Below, piece after piece: positions 1 through 5,325 of a stretch of 6,430 nt of DNA. The notes beneath the pieces were generated by a model. The model searched no databases, had not been told where the DNA came from, and saw only the letters and a list, made by a program, of their open reading frames with translations. The translations under genes and the position numbers were made by a program. The DNA lies in assembly GCA_003526525.1 (NCBI GenBank), contig DPVV01000247.1, positions 1-6,430 of the forward strand, written 5' to 3'. Source of the stretch: Lachnoclostridium phytofermentans. Lineage in GTDB: Bacteria > Bacillota > Clostridia > Lachnospirales > Lachnospiraceae. The stretch's first letter is position 1, and each line of letters begins with the position of its first letter.

Positions 1-1176
1 AAAGTTTTTAAACTTCCCAATGTATCCGGTTATCTGGTAGCAGGATTATTTTTAGGACCCTCATTTTTAAAATTCATTAGTTCGAGTGATATGGAATCAT
101 TTTCTGTAATAAATGAATTAGCCTTAGCGATAATTGCATTTAGTATCGGAAATGAATTTGTTATTAAAGATATGCTAAAATTAGGAAAGTCCATCGTAAT
201 TATTACCCTGGCAGAGGTTGTCGGAGCCGTTGTTGTTGTTTTTTCGGTTATGTATTTTTTACTAAATCAACCTTTTGCATTTAGCATTGTAATAGCATCT
301 ATGTCAGCCGCTACGGCACCGGCTGCAACTTTATTAGTAATAAGGCAGTATAACGCTCATGGGCCATTAACAAGAACAATATTACCAGTAGTTGCTTTAG
401 ATGACGTATTTGGAATAATAGCGTTTGGAATTGCCATGTCTTTGGCTAAGTTAGCGACTGGACAACAGGATTTTTCCATAGGGCAAATGATTAGCGGATT
501 GGTTATTGAGATAGGCGGTTCCATTTTACTGGGCTTGGTTCTGGGATTGTTGCTTACTATTATAGCAAAGAAATCCAGTGGTCGTGACGAGCTTCAGGCT
601 GTTGCTTTAATGGCGATTGGCATCGCAACAGGAATTTCGATTAGTTTTGGATTATCACCTCTATTAACATGTATCATGATGGGTACTACAGTAGTAAATG
701 CTTTTAAAAAATCAAAGAGAGTTTTTGATTCGATCAATGACTTTGCATCTCCGGTCTATATCTTATTCTTTACATTAGCGGGTGCCAGCTTGGATTTAAG
801 TATCTTAGTCAGCGTTGGAATTGTGGGGGTCGCTTATGTGTTTGCAAGAGCCGGGGGTAAAATGCTGGGTGCATGGGGCGGTGCGAAAGCGGTAAAAGCC
901 GATCCAAAGGTTACGAAATACCTTGGCTTAGGGTTACTCCCTCAAGGTGGTATATCGATTGGTCTTCTTGTTCTGGTCCGCCAACAATTACCGGAATTTG
1001 CCGTGGCTATTGGTACTATTATCATGTTTAGCGTTCTGATTTATGAAGTAACAGGTCCTATATTTGCCAAGATTGCGATACAAAAAGCCGGTGAAATTGA
1101 CGGATTAAATAAGAAGGATGAAAAGCATAGCAATAAGAAAAATAATGTTTCTCAAGTTACACAGTTGAATAATTAA
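1..1176 (+). CDS. Cation:proton antiporter (CPA2/Kef-type membrane domain), 5'-truncated
   Basis: An integral membrane exchanger that probably swaps Na+ or K+ for H+ across the cytoplasmic membrane. The frame is open from base 1, so the gene starts before the window; the first ATG, at 91, is internal. The 30 codons before it read LPNVSGYLVAGLFLGPS, the usual first-helix signature of this family. Of the 391 visible residues nearly all lie in hydrophobic helices. Residues about 104-110 (ATAPAAT) match the unwound-helix region, and residues 134-135 (Asp-Asp in ALDDVFGII) match the ion-binding acidic pair of CPA2 exchangers. The protein ends in a short lysine/asparagine-rich hydrophilic tail with no TrkA-N or RCK domain, so any nucleotide sensing must come from a partner. 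The PII-like gene 33 nt downstream is the obvious candidate. Family assignment is secure; the transported ion cannot be read from sequence. Confidence 0.9.
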   Translation, partial: KVFKLPNVSGYLVAGLFLGPSFLKFISSSDMESFSVINELALAIIAFSIGNEFVIKDMLKLGKSIVIITLAEVVGAVVVVFSVMYFLLNQPFAFSIVIASMSAATAPAATLLVIRQYNAHGPLTRTILPVVALDDVFGIIAFGIAMSLAKLATGQQDFSIGQMISGLVIEIGGSILLGLVLGLLLTIIAKKSSGRDELQAVALMAIGIATGISISFGLSPLLTCIMMGTTVVNAFKKSKRVFDSINDFASPVYILFFTLAGASLDLSILVSVGIVGVAYVFARAGGKMLGAWGGAKAVKADPKVTKYLGLGLLPQGGISIGLLVLVRQQLPEFAVAIGTIIMFSVLIYEVTGPIFAKIAIQKAGEIDGLNKKDEKHSNKKNNVSQVTQLNN

Positions 1177-1209
1177 TCAAATTAATGAAATAAAAACTGA
1201 GGTGGAATT

Positions 1210-1560
1210 ATGCATGTTTTGTTCATTGTATTAAATGATGTTGATAGTTTAGATGATATTTTATCTGGTTTTGTAAGGGAAGGAATTAGTGGCGCAACCA
1301 TATTGGACAGCCAGGGAATGGGAAGTGCTATTGTGAATAATGATAACAGGAATGTTCCTCTATTTAGCACATTACGTATGCTTCTAAGCGACTCACATCC
1401 CTATAGTAAAACGATTTTTACTGTTCTTGAAAATGAGAAGATGGTAGAAAAGGCGGTAGCAGTAGTTCAGGAAGTTGCGGATGGCATTTCAAGTACTGGG
1501 GTAGGATTTATGTTTACCGTTCCCATCGGTAAAGTTTATCAGATGAAACCTGAAGACTAA
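1210..1560 (+). CDS. PII-like signalling protein, likely regulator of the adjacent antiporter
   Basis: A 116-residue protein with the layout of the PII/ferredoxin-like fold: strand 2-8 (HVLFIVL), helix about 12-24, strand 28-34, a long T-loop-like region about 37-66, strand 67-74, helix 76-91, and a final strand 97-112 (GVGFMFTVPIGKVYQMK). The ending resembles the glycine-rich strand that contributes to nucleotide binding in PII-type trimers. Canonical PII proteins have a T-loop tyrosine uridylylation site, which I do not see, so this is a PII-like member and not GlnB/GlnK. The start is supported by GAGGTGG at 1199-1205. It follows the antiporter after 33 nt with no terminator between, so co-transcription is likely. 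By analogy with PII and PII-like proteins that gate neighbouring transporters, it probably binds a small ligand and controls the antiporter; the ligand is unknown. Its last 68 bp are duplicated at 2992-3059. Confidence 0.75.
   Translation: MHVLFIVLNDVDSLDDILSGFVREGISGATILDSQGMGSAIVNNDNRNVPLFSTLRMLLSDSHPYSKTIFTVLENEKMVEKAVAVVQEVADGISSTGVGFMFTVPIGKVYQMKPED
1491..1558 (+). repeat. Direct repeat copy 1: 3' end of the PII-like gene
   Basis: This 68-bp segment covers the codons for STGVGFMFTVPIGKVYQMKPED and the first base of the stop codon. It is matched at 2992-3059, offset by exactly 1501 bases, with 64 of 68 positions identical. The differences are at 1509, 1523, 1550 and 1555, and there is no indel. 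Identity stops abruptly upstream of 1491. This copy is in the intact gene and is taken as the parent. Confidence 0.9.
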
Positions 1561-1566
1561 AGTCAG

Positions 1567-1617
1567 ATCACAATTTGCCTGACAGGAGTGTGCAAATGAC
1601 ATCAGGCAAATTGTGAT
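1567..1617. repeat. Perfect 16-bp inverted repeat (hairpin) after the PII-like gene
   Basis: ATCACAATTTGCCTGA at 1567-1582 is exactly the reverse complement of TCAGGCAAATTGTGAT at 1602-1617, with a 19-nt loop. It begins 7 nt after the PII-like stop codon and lies between two convergent genes. Neither side has a T-run, so it is not a standard intrinsic terminator, although it could act as an mRNA 3'-end stabiliser or a weak bidirectional stop. It could also be a short REP/MITE-like element. The loop holds AGGAG and an ATG seven bases later. Confidence 0.8.
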
Positions 1618-1716
1618 TGAAATTAAGGGGTAAGGACTTGCCTGTTTTAAATGCCACGTAGTGGCACATGAGGTTATGAGCAAGTAGCGTATGCGGATTG
1701 CGAATATCCGCTTTGA
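1618..1716. other. Dyad-rich spacer between convergent genes
   Basis: This is the rest of the spacer between the PII-like gene and the beta-propeller gene. It contains TGCCAC/GTGGCA (1652-1657 and 1661-1666, 3-nt loop) and GCGGAT/ATCCGC (1693-1698 and 1706-1711, 7-nt loop). ACTTGC (1636-1641) and GCAAGT (1680-1685) could enclose the first of these. On the minus strand the TGCCAC hairpin is followed by TTTAAAA, which could be a weak terminator for the beta-propeller gene. I recognise no known RNA class and see no gene here. Confidence 0.4.
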
Positions 1717-2793
1717 CTATCTATTTGGTAAGCATAGGATCGCCAATCCTTGTGAACCTAATTTCGGCAGTTGTGTATTGCTGAAAACTTTTTTGGGGAT
1801 TAGTGTGCCTTCTCGGCCAGTAATAAAAACGCTGATGGAACCCTCATTTCCGCTTAGTACATACAGATGATTGGTACAAACGCCACTATCAATTGGTGCG
1901 CCAGACCCATCTTTCGTGCTATAAACAATATTTGAAACACTCACATGTCCATCATATTCAACTTCATACGTTGTTATTGTGTGGCTACCAGCATTGGAAG
2001 TATAGGCAAAACGTCCATCTTCAGATAGTGCAACCCAACAGGTAGCTGCTTGAAAATTCAAAACGGATGAACTGATTACAGAAAGTGTTCCATTGTGATT
2101 AACTATGTAAGAAGATAATGCATTTGTTCCAGCCTCCGTAACCATTAATATTTCATTTGTAAAGAAAACAGAGCCAAAAGGTCCGGGACCGCTAGAATTA
2201 CTGACGATAGGACCGGTGAGAGATCCGTCTGGTTGAACGGTAAATATACTGATTAGGTTAGTGTTTTGCTCAGAGACCGCTATTTTTTTACCGTTATAAT
2301 TGATGACAATGCATGTTGGCCTGGCATTTTTTGAACTCAATGATTTAGTGGAACCAAAGATTTCGGTAAGCTTACCGTTTTCGTCTACCTGAAAACCGGT
2401 TACATTAGATGCAATACTGCTCCCATTGCCTGCGTTTGCCACATAGAGAAGATTGCTTTGAGTTGTTAGGCTTATTGGGAAGAAACCGCCGGACTGTTTC
2501 ACGTCTGCAAAAATCAGGGTTCCCGAGTTGGTGATTTTGAAGCTAGTGATACTATTGCTACCTGCGTTCACGACGAAAAGGAAATGTCCATCATCTGAAA
2601 GTATGATTGATCCCTGTGAACCAAGAGGATCAACACTTTGGGTTCCAGTACCTATACCGCCTGTTTTGTAAGTCTTAACAAATGTAAAATTATCACCGGA
2701 ATCATGGCGAATAGCTACAACTTCATTACAATCAGCAGCATTCGACATAGAGTAAACCATGTATCCATGCGCACAATCTGTCATATCATACAT
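1717..2793 (-). CDS. Lactonase-family seven-bladed beta-propeller protein
   Basis: A 358-residue protein of the lactonase (6-phosphogluconolactonase-like, PF10282-type) beta-propeller group. Blade repeats of the form 'DG..LYV.NAGS.SI..F.I...G.L' recur at about residues 68-93 (FLFVVNAGSNSITSFKI), 114-143, 167-192, 213-237, 258-284 and 308-332. The N-terminal TGGIGTG and DPLGSQGS (about 44-62) are typical of one secondary-metabolism and cell-surface-associated branch of the family. No signal peptide or membrane segment is seen, so it is predicted to be cytoplasmic. The start at 2793 is chosen because AAGGAG (2804-2809) lies 10 nt upstream. The frame runs on to an ATG at 2844, but that start has no ribosome binding site and would overlap the proposed promoter. 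The true substrate of this branch is generally unknown, so 'lactonase' names the fold and not a proven reaction. The gene faces the PII-like gene and lies between the two copies of its 3' end. Confidence 0.82.
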   Translation of the reverse strand: MYDMTDCAHGYMVYSMSNAADCNEVVAIRHDSGDNFTFVKTYKTGGIGTGTQSVDPLGSQGSIILSDDGHFLFVVNAGSNSITSFKITNSGTLIFADVKQSGGFFPISLTTQSNLLYVANAGNGSSIASNVTGFQVDENGKLTEIFGSTKSLSSKNARPTCIVINYNGKKIAVSEQNTNLISIFTVQPDGSLTGPIVSNSSGPGPFGSVFFTNEILMVTEAGTNALSSYIVNHNGTLSVISSSVLNFQAATCWVALSEDGRFAYTSNAGSHTITTYEVEYDGHVSVSNIVYSTKDGSGAPIDSGVCTNHLYVLSGNEGSISVFITGREGTLIPKKVFSNTQLPKLGSQGLAILCLPNR

Positions 2794-2803
2794 TTTTTTA
2801 CCA

Positions 2804-2809
2804 CTCCTT
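2804..2809 (-). promoter_or_regulatory. Ribosome binding site of the beta-propeller gene
   Basis: AAGGAG on the minus strand lies 10 nt before the ATG at 2791-2793. It decides this start over the upstream in-frame ATG at 2844. Confidence 0.8.
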
Positions 2810-2836
2810 AAACGATTTGCTATTAATAAGAATAAG

Positions 2837-2854
2837 TAACACAATTTTGTGTTA
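2837..2854. promoter_or_regulatory. 18-bp palindrome, candidate operator of the beta-propeller gene
   Basis: TAACACAATTTTGTGTTA consists of perfect 8-bp arms (TAACACAA and TTGTGTTA) around a 2-bp centre. It covers the proposed -10 box and start point of the minus-strand promoter, where a repressor would block initiation. It does not match a site that I can name with confidence. Confidence 0.5.
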
Positions 2855-2872
2855 ACATCTTATTGGTATCAA
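2844..2872 (-). promoter_or_regulatory. Candidate sigma-A-type promoter of the beta-propeller gene
   Basis: Read on the minus strand, TTGATA (2867-2872, 5 of 6 to consensus) is followed after a 17-bp spacer by CAAAAT (2844-2849, 4 of 6). The predicted start point is near 2837, giving a leader of about 43 nt before the ATG. The -10 box is inside the palindrome at 2837-2854. Confidence 0.45.
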
Positions 2873-2991
2873 TATATTCAATTTATTTACTAAAATGCGA
2901 AAATATTTATAGACCTATGGCAAGTATGGGCAGAGCAAGATGCATGAATTACTACGGATTGGATAAGTAACGATTGAAGAATTCCAAATTT

Positions 2992-3059
2992 AAGTACTGG
3001 GGTAGGATTAATGTTTACCGTTCTCATCGGTAAAGTTTATCAGATGAAACATGAATACT
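2992..3059 (+). pseudogene. Direct repeat copy 2: remnant of the PII-like gene 3' end
   Basis: A 68-bp near-copy (64/68) of 1491-1558 in the same orientation, encoding STGVGLMFTVLIGKVYQMKHEY. Only the last strand and tail of the PII-like fold are present; upstream, the same frame meets a TGA at 2975-2977. The parent stop TAA is TTA here (3059-3061), so the frame reads on into the downstream protein. It is a duplicated gene fragment, left by an insertion, a tandem duplication with decay, or a recombination event. Confidence 0.85.
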
Positions 3060-3484
3060 TAATCGGATTTAGGCAGGCATTGCTTCGAGATATTGTAGAT
3101 ATTTATAATTATGCTGACATAAATGAATTTCCCAAGGGGGTTGTTTGTATGGAAATACATAACTGTAATTTAAATATACATTATACGGCATCAAAAGAAA
3201 TATGGGAGCAATTAAGTCAGATGTATACTGAGATGCCATATTGGATAGGTTTTGTTGAGGGCATTCCTCATTGGTATGGTACCTCTGGAAAACAAATAAG
3301 TGCATCTGTTGAGCCAAGTGGATTACAGCTTTATGCTGAGCTACCACAGGAAGAATGGGAAAAGTGGTTGTCTAATTTTAAAAGCAGAGCAAGCATAATA
3401 ATGGGGTATGAAGTCGGAGAACCTGAAGAAGGTTTTGATTTTTCAGGATTTTGGGATGATAGTGACTATGCCAAAGAAGAATAA
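3011..3484 (+). CDS. Chimeric hypothetical protein: PII-like tail fused to an unrecognised acidic protein
   Basis: A 157-residue open frame. Residues 1-16 (MFTVLIGKVYQMKHEY) derive from the duplicated PII-like C-terminus. From about residue 17 the sequence is unrelated and rich in aromatic and acidic residues, with no signal peptide or membrane segment. It looks like a small soluble alpha/beta protein, with conspicuous stretches EIWEQLSQMYTEMPYWIGF and LPQEEWEKWLSNF, and an acidic C-terminus (EVGEPEEGFDFSGFWDD). I do not recognise the family. The size and acidity would suit an immunity or accessory protein, but that is only a guess. The start is uncertain. The ATG at 3011 lies inside the repeat with only a weak upstream AGGA. 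The ATG at 3149 (residue 47) has AAGGGGG at 3134-3140 with an 8-nt gap, but using it would drop residues that look coding. The original N-terminus was probably replaced by the PII fragment. A terminator follows at 3567. Confidence 0.55.
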   Translation: MFTVLIGKVYQMKHEYLIGFRQALLRDIVDIYNYADINEFPKGVVCMEIHNCNLNIHYTASKEIWEQLSQMYTEMPYWIGFVEGIPHWYGTSGKQISASVEPSGLQLYAELPQEEWEKWLSNFKSRASIIMGYEVGEPEEGFDFSGFWDDSDYAKEE

Positions 3485-3559
3485 ATAGATAAACCGCCCC
3501 CTGATGAAGATTTTGACTATCAGATGGCTCAGGTAAAAAACACTACAAGAAACATCTAA
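3485..3559 (+). pseudogene. In-frame continuation of the preceding ORF beyond its TAA
   Basis: After the TAA at 3482-3484 the same frame stays open for 24 codons and ends at TAA 3557-3559. It reads I-DKPPPDEDFDYQM-AQVKNTTRNI, an acidic, proline-containing continuation similar in character to the acidic end of the main ORF. The simplest reading is that the ancestral protein was longer and that a single substitution (for example AAA, CAA or GAA to TAA) shortened it. With 24 codons this could also be chance. Confidence 0.4.
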
Positions 3560-3566
3560 TCCCAAT

Positions 3567-3623
3567 AATAGACCCTATAAAAGAACTATATCTAAAATGG
3601 TTCATTTTATAGGGTCTATTTTT
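3567..3623 (+). terminator. Rho-independent terminator of the chimeric ORF
   Basis: AATAGACCCTATAAAA (3567-3582) pairs perfectly over 16 bp with TTTTATAGGGTCTATT (3605-3620). GAAC/GTTC (3583-3586 and 3600-3603) extends the stem past a one-base bulge, and T residues run through 3619-3623. The orientation fits termination of the plus-strand gene. The T-tract on the opposite strand is poor, so it is at best a weak backstop for the convergent glycosidase gene. Confidence 0.85.
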
Positions 3624-3681
3624 CATTCGCTCCTTCCACCATTAGTTATCATAAGCAATGTTTACTGTTTGAATAGAAATA

Positions 3682-3695
3682 AATCTCGACAGATT
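3682..3695 (-). terminator. Weak candidate terminator of the GH18-like gene
   Basis: On the minus strand, 17 nt after the glycosidase stop codon, AATCT and AGATT pair around a GTCG loop and are followed by TATTT. The stem is only 5 bp and AT-rich, so the call is tentative. Confidence 0.25.
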
Positions 3696-3711
3696 AAATT
3701 AGAGAATCAAC

Positions 3712-5076
3712 TTAATATAATTCAAACTCATAAATCCTAGCAATATTGGAAGTAGTTTGCGTTGCGGCGGTAATGTATAAGCGAACGTAACGGGCACTAA
3801 AAGTTGCTACAGTACGATCTGTAATATTCGCAGTGTTATTTGTTACGGAATCCACATCTGTCCAATTGATACCGTCCGTACTTTTTTGTAACTTAAAATC
3901 CTTGGTATTATAAGAGGTGCTTTCGCCCCCAATACCGGCATGTTTTACAACCCATCTTGATATGTTATAGGACCCACCTAAGTCGATTTTTAACCATTTA
4001 GCAGAATCAGAGTTATCAGAACACCATTTACTATTGCCATTTCCATAACCTGCGATGGAACCGTCTACAGCTTTGTCCGGTGTTTCGTTTGTTACATACT
4101 GATTTGCTGTTGCTGATTTTTTGAGAGCAATATTGTTTGAAATTGGTGGAGTAGGTGTAGGAGTTGGTGTAGAGCTAAATACTGAATTAATTGCATTCGC
4201 ATAGTCGGCGGTTGAATTTGGACTTGATAACTTCATTAAATCATCATATAACCAGATAAATCCACCATCGGAGGAAGACTTCCAATTGGTAAGCTTTGAT
4301 TTAACCGAGCTAGCAGAGTCTCCTTGACTTCCGTTATGCAAGCACCATAGTCCAGGAATCACATTCATACCCATGATAGATTTCCAGGAAGATGGGCTGT
4401 TACCTGCTCCACCATCGTAGCATTGCAGGTACACACGATCAACAATGGAACCAAGCTGGGATTTCACACTGCTCCAAAAGCTTGAGGAAGTGTAGGGACA
4501 TAATGTAACCTTCATTCCCATAGCGGCACACATTTGCCCAAATTGTACTGTTGAATTTACATTGTATAAGGATTCATCATCGAAATTTACTGCATCTGCT
4601 CCTGTTGCATTTTTAAGAGCTAAAAAATTACGATATAGTATTGTATTTGAACCGGTACCATTTGCATTAATTAATGCCTGAATATTCTCAAAATCACTGC
4701 ATCCCCAAGCTCCAACACTTATCTCAACGCGAGTGACAGAGGTGGTACCTGTTTTTAAGGATTGCCATGCAGTAGCCCATGCAGGGTCTCCTACGTAATT
4801 ACCGTTTTGACATACAAGTACATCGTTGATGTATAAGTCTCCATTTGGATGAGGATGTACTGACCAGATAATTACTGTGTTAAAACCAGAAGCTTTTAAT
4901 TGATTCATTACTGGTTGACCGCCTGTAACAAAGGGGCCTCCTCCAAATATTGCAGAAACAGCAGAGGAGGCTGCTTCCACCTTGGTCGGTGAACTAAAGA
5001 TAGTAAAGCATTGGAACAAGAAACATATTACTAAAAGTAATCCGAAGTGTTTTTTAACGATGCATCTTTTTAACAT
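3712..5076 (-). CDS. Secreted GH18-like glycosidase with C-terminal F5/8 type C (CBM32) domain
   Basis: A 454-residue exported enzyme. Residues 1-35 form a signal peptide: a basic start (K3, R4, K8, K9), a hydrophobic core 11-28, and a likely cut after VEA (33-35). The catalytic domain runs from about 38 to 300. Its motif DAVNFDDE (161-168) corresponds to the GH18 DxxDxDxE signature, with D166 and E168 as the catalytic pair, and resembles the FDDE of EndoH/EndoF-type enzymes; the usual second Asp is N164 here. YLQCYDGG (216-223) fits the later strand that carries substrate-binding Tyr/Asp residues. A Pro-Thr linker (303-311) leads to a discoidin/CBM32 domain (about 314-454) that starts NNIALKKSATANQ and ends ARIYEFELY; this domain probably binds galactose- or GlcNAc-type sugars. 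The likely role is hydrolysis of beta-1,4-GlcNAc linkages in N-glycans, chitin or peptidoglycan; the exact substrate is inferred. The start has AAGGAGGT 7 nt upstream. The gene is divergent to the GH85 gene. Confidence 0.8.
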   Translation of the reverse strand: MLKRCIVKKHFGLLLVICFLFQCFTIFSSPTKVEAASSAVSAIFGGGPFVTGGQPVMNQLKASGFNTVIIWSVHPHPNGDLYINDVLVCQNGNYVGDPAWATAWQSLKTGTTSVTRVEISVGAWGCSDFENIQALINANGTGSNTILYRNFLALKNATGADAVNFDDESLYNVNSTVQFGQMCAAMGMKVTLCPYTSSSFWSSVKSQLGSIVDRVYLQCYDGGAGNSPSSWKSIMGMNVIPGLWCLHNGSQGDSASSVKSKLTNWKSSSDGGFIWLYDDLMKLSSPNSTADYANAINSVFSSTPTPTPTPPISNNIALKKSATANQYVTNETPDKAVDGSIAGYGNGNSKWCSDNSDSAKWLKIDLGGSYNISRWVVKHAGIGGESTSYNTKDFKLQKSTDGINWTDVDSVTNNTANITDRTVATFSARYVRLYITAATQTTSNIARIYEFELY

Positions 5077-5083
5077 TTGTTAT

Positions 5084-5091
5084 ACCTCCTT
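5084..5091 (-). promoter_or_regulatory. Strong ribosome binding site of the GH18-like gene
   Basis: AAGGAGGT on the minus strand, near full complementarity to the 16S rRNA tail, lies 7 nt before the ATG at 5074-5076. Confidence 0.9.
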
Positions 5092-5103
5092 TATACTTTA
5101 TTT

Positions 5104-5136
5104 ATAAGAAGGATCAAAGGTTGCGATTCTTCTTAT
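5104..5136 (-). promoter_or_regulatory. Dyad at the 5' end of the GH18-like transcript
   Basis: ATAAGAAG (5104-5111) pairs with CTTCTTAT (5129-5136). After one mismatch, ATC (5113-5115) pairs with GAT (5125-5127), leaving a 9-nt loop. The predicted transcription start (about 5134) falls at its edge. It could therefore be either a protective 5' stem-loop in the mRNA or an operator over the start point. Confidence 0.5.
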
Positions 5137-5140
5137 TTTT

Positions 5141-5169
5141 AGTATAGAAGCGAGCTTTTCAATATTCAA
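5141..5169 (-). promoter_or_regulatory. Sigma-A-type promoter of the GH18-like gene
   Basis: On the minus strand, TTGAAT (5164-5169) and TATACT (5141-5146) are separated by exactly 17 bp. The -10 box matches consensus at 5 of 6 bases and the -35 at 4 of 6. The start point would be near 5134, giving a leader of about 58 nt that carries the dyad and the ribosome binding site. Confidence 0.65.
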
Positions 5170-5283
5170 AGTGAAAAATTTTATTTTTAATGGAGTAATT
5201 AAAGAAATGTAAATTTCTAAAAATTTAAAGCTAGAATCCATACAACGATTATGGAATTATTACACTTTCTCATTGAAGGATAA

Positions 5284-5297
5284 GTAAGTAAACTTAC
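5284..5297. promoter_or_regulatory. Short palindrome upstream of the GH85 gene
   Basis: GTAAGT and ACTTAC are perfect 6-bp arms around AA, 28 bp before the GH85 start codon. TTGAAG (5273-5278) and TATATT (5300-5305) flank it as possible -35 and -10 boxes, but their spacing of 21 bp is too long for a normal promoter. TACAGT (5295-5300) gives 16 bp but matches poorly. It may be an operator; the promoter itself remains unclear. Confidence 0.3.
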
Positions 5298-5325
5298 AGT
5301 ATATTTATTTTTAAAGGAGGAAGTT

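Noticed and set aside
1182..1370. Minus-strand open frame of 62 codons
   Set aside because: It is antisense to the PII-like gene, has no good ribosome binding site and encodes no recognisable protein.
1596..1616. Six-codon reading frame (MTSGKL) after AGGAG in the hairpin loop
   Set aside because: It is too short and lies inside a strong stem. No downstream gene on that strand could be attenuated by it, so I treat it as chance and mention it only with the hairpin.
1489..1683. Minus-strand open frame of 64 codons over the inverted repeat
   Set aside because: It overlaps the end of the PII-like gene and the hairpin, with no supporting start signal or protein-like pattern.
2794..2844. N-terminal extension of the beta-propeller protein from an ATG at 2844
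   Set aside because: The extra 17 residues look hydrophobic at first, but this ATG has no ribosome binding site and lies in the promoter/operator region. AAGGAG clearly serves the ATG at 2793.
2917..2970. 17-codon plus-strand frame (starting MASMGRARC) upstream of the second repeat
   Set aside because: It has no ribosome binding site or recognisable similarity. I looked for earlier parts of the PII-like gene here and found none.
3069..3347. Minus-strand open frame of 92 codons
   Set aside because: It is antisense to the chimeric ORF, whose plus-strand protein looks more natural and is followed by a matching terminator.
3567..3623. Possibility that the long inverted repeat is a transposon end
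   Set aside because: The perfect stem, the inner helix and the T-run match an intrinsic terminator for the upstream gene, and no transposase is nearby.
4141..4170. Low-complexity GGAGTAGGTGTAGGAGTTGG tract
   Set aside because: It is the reverse strand of the Pro-Thr linker of the GH18-like protein and not a separate repeat element.
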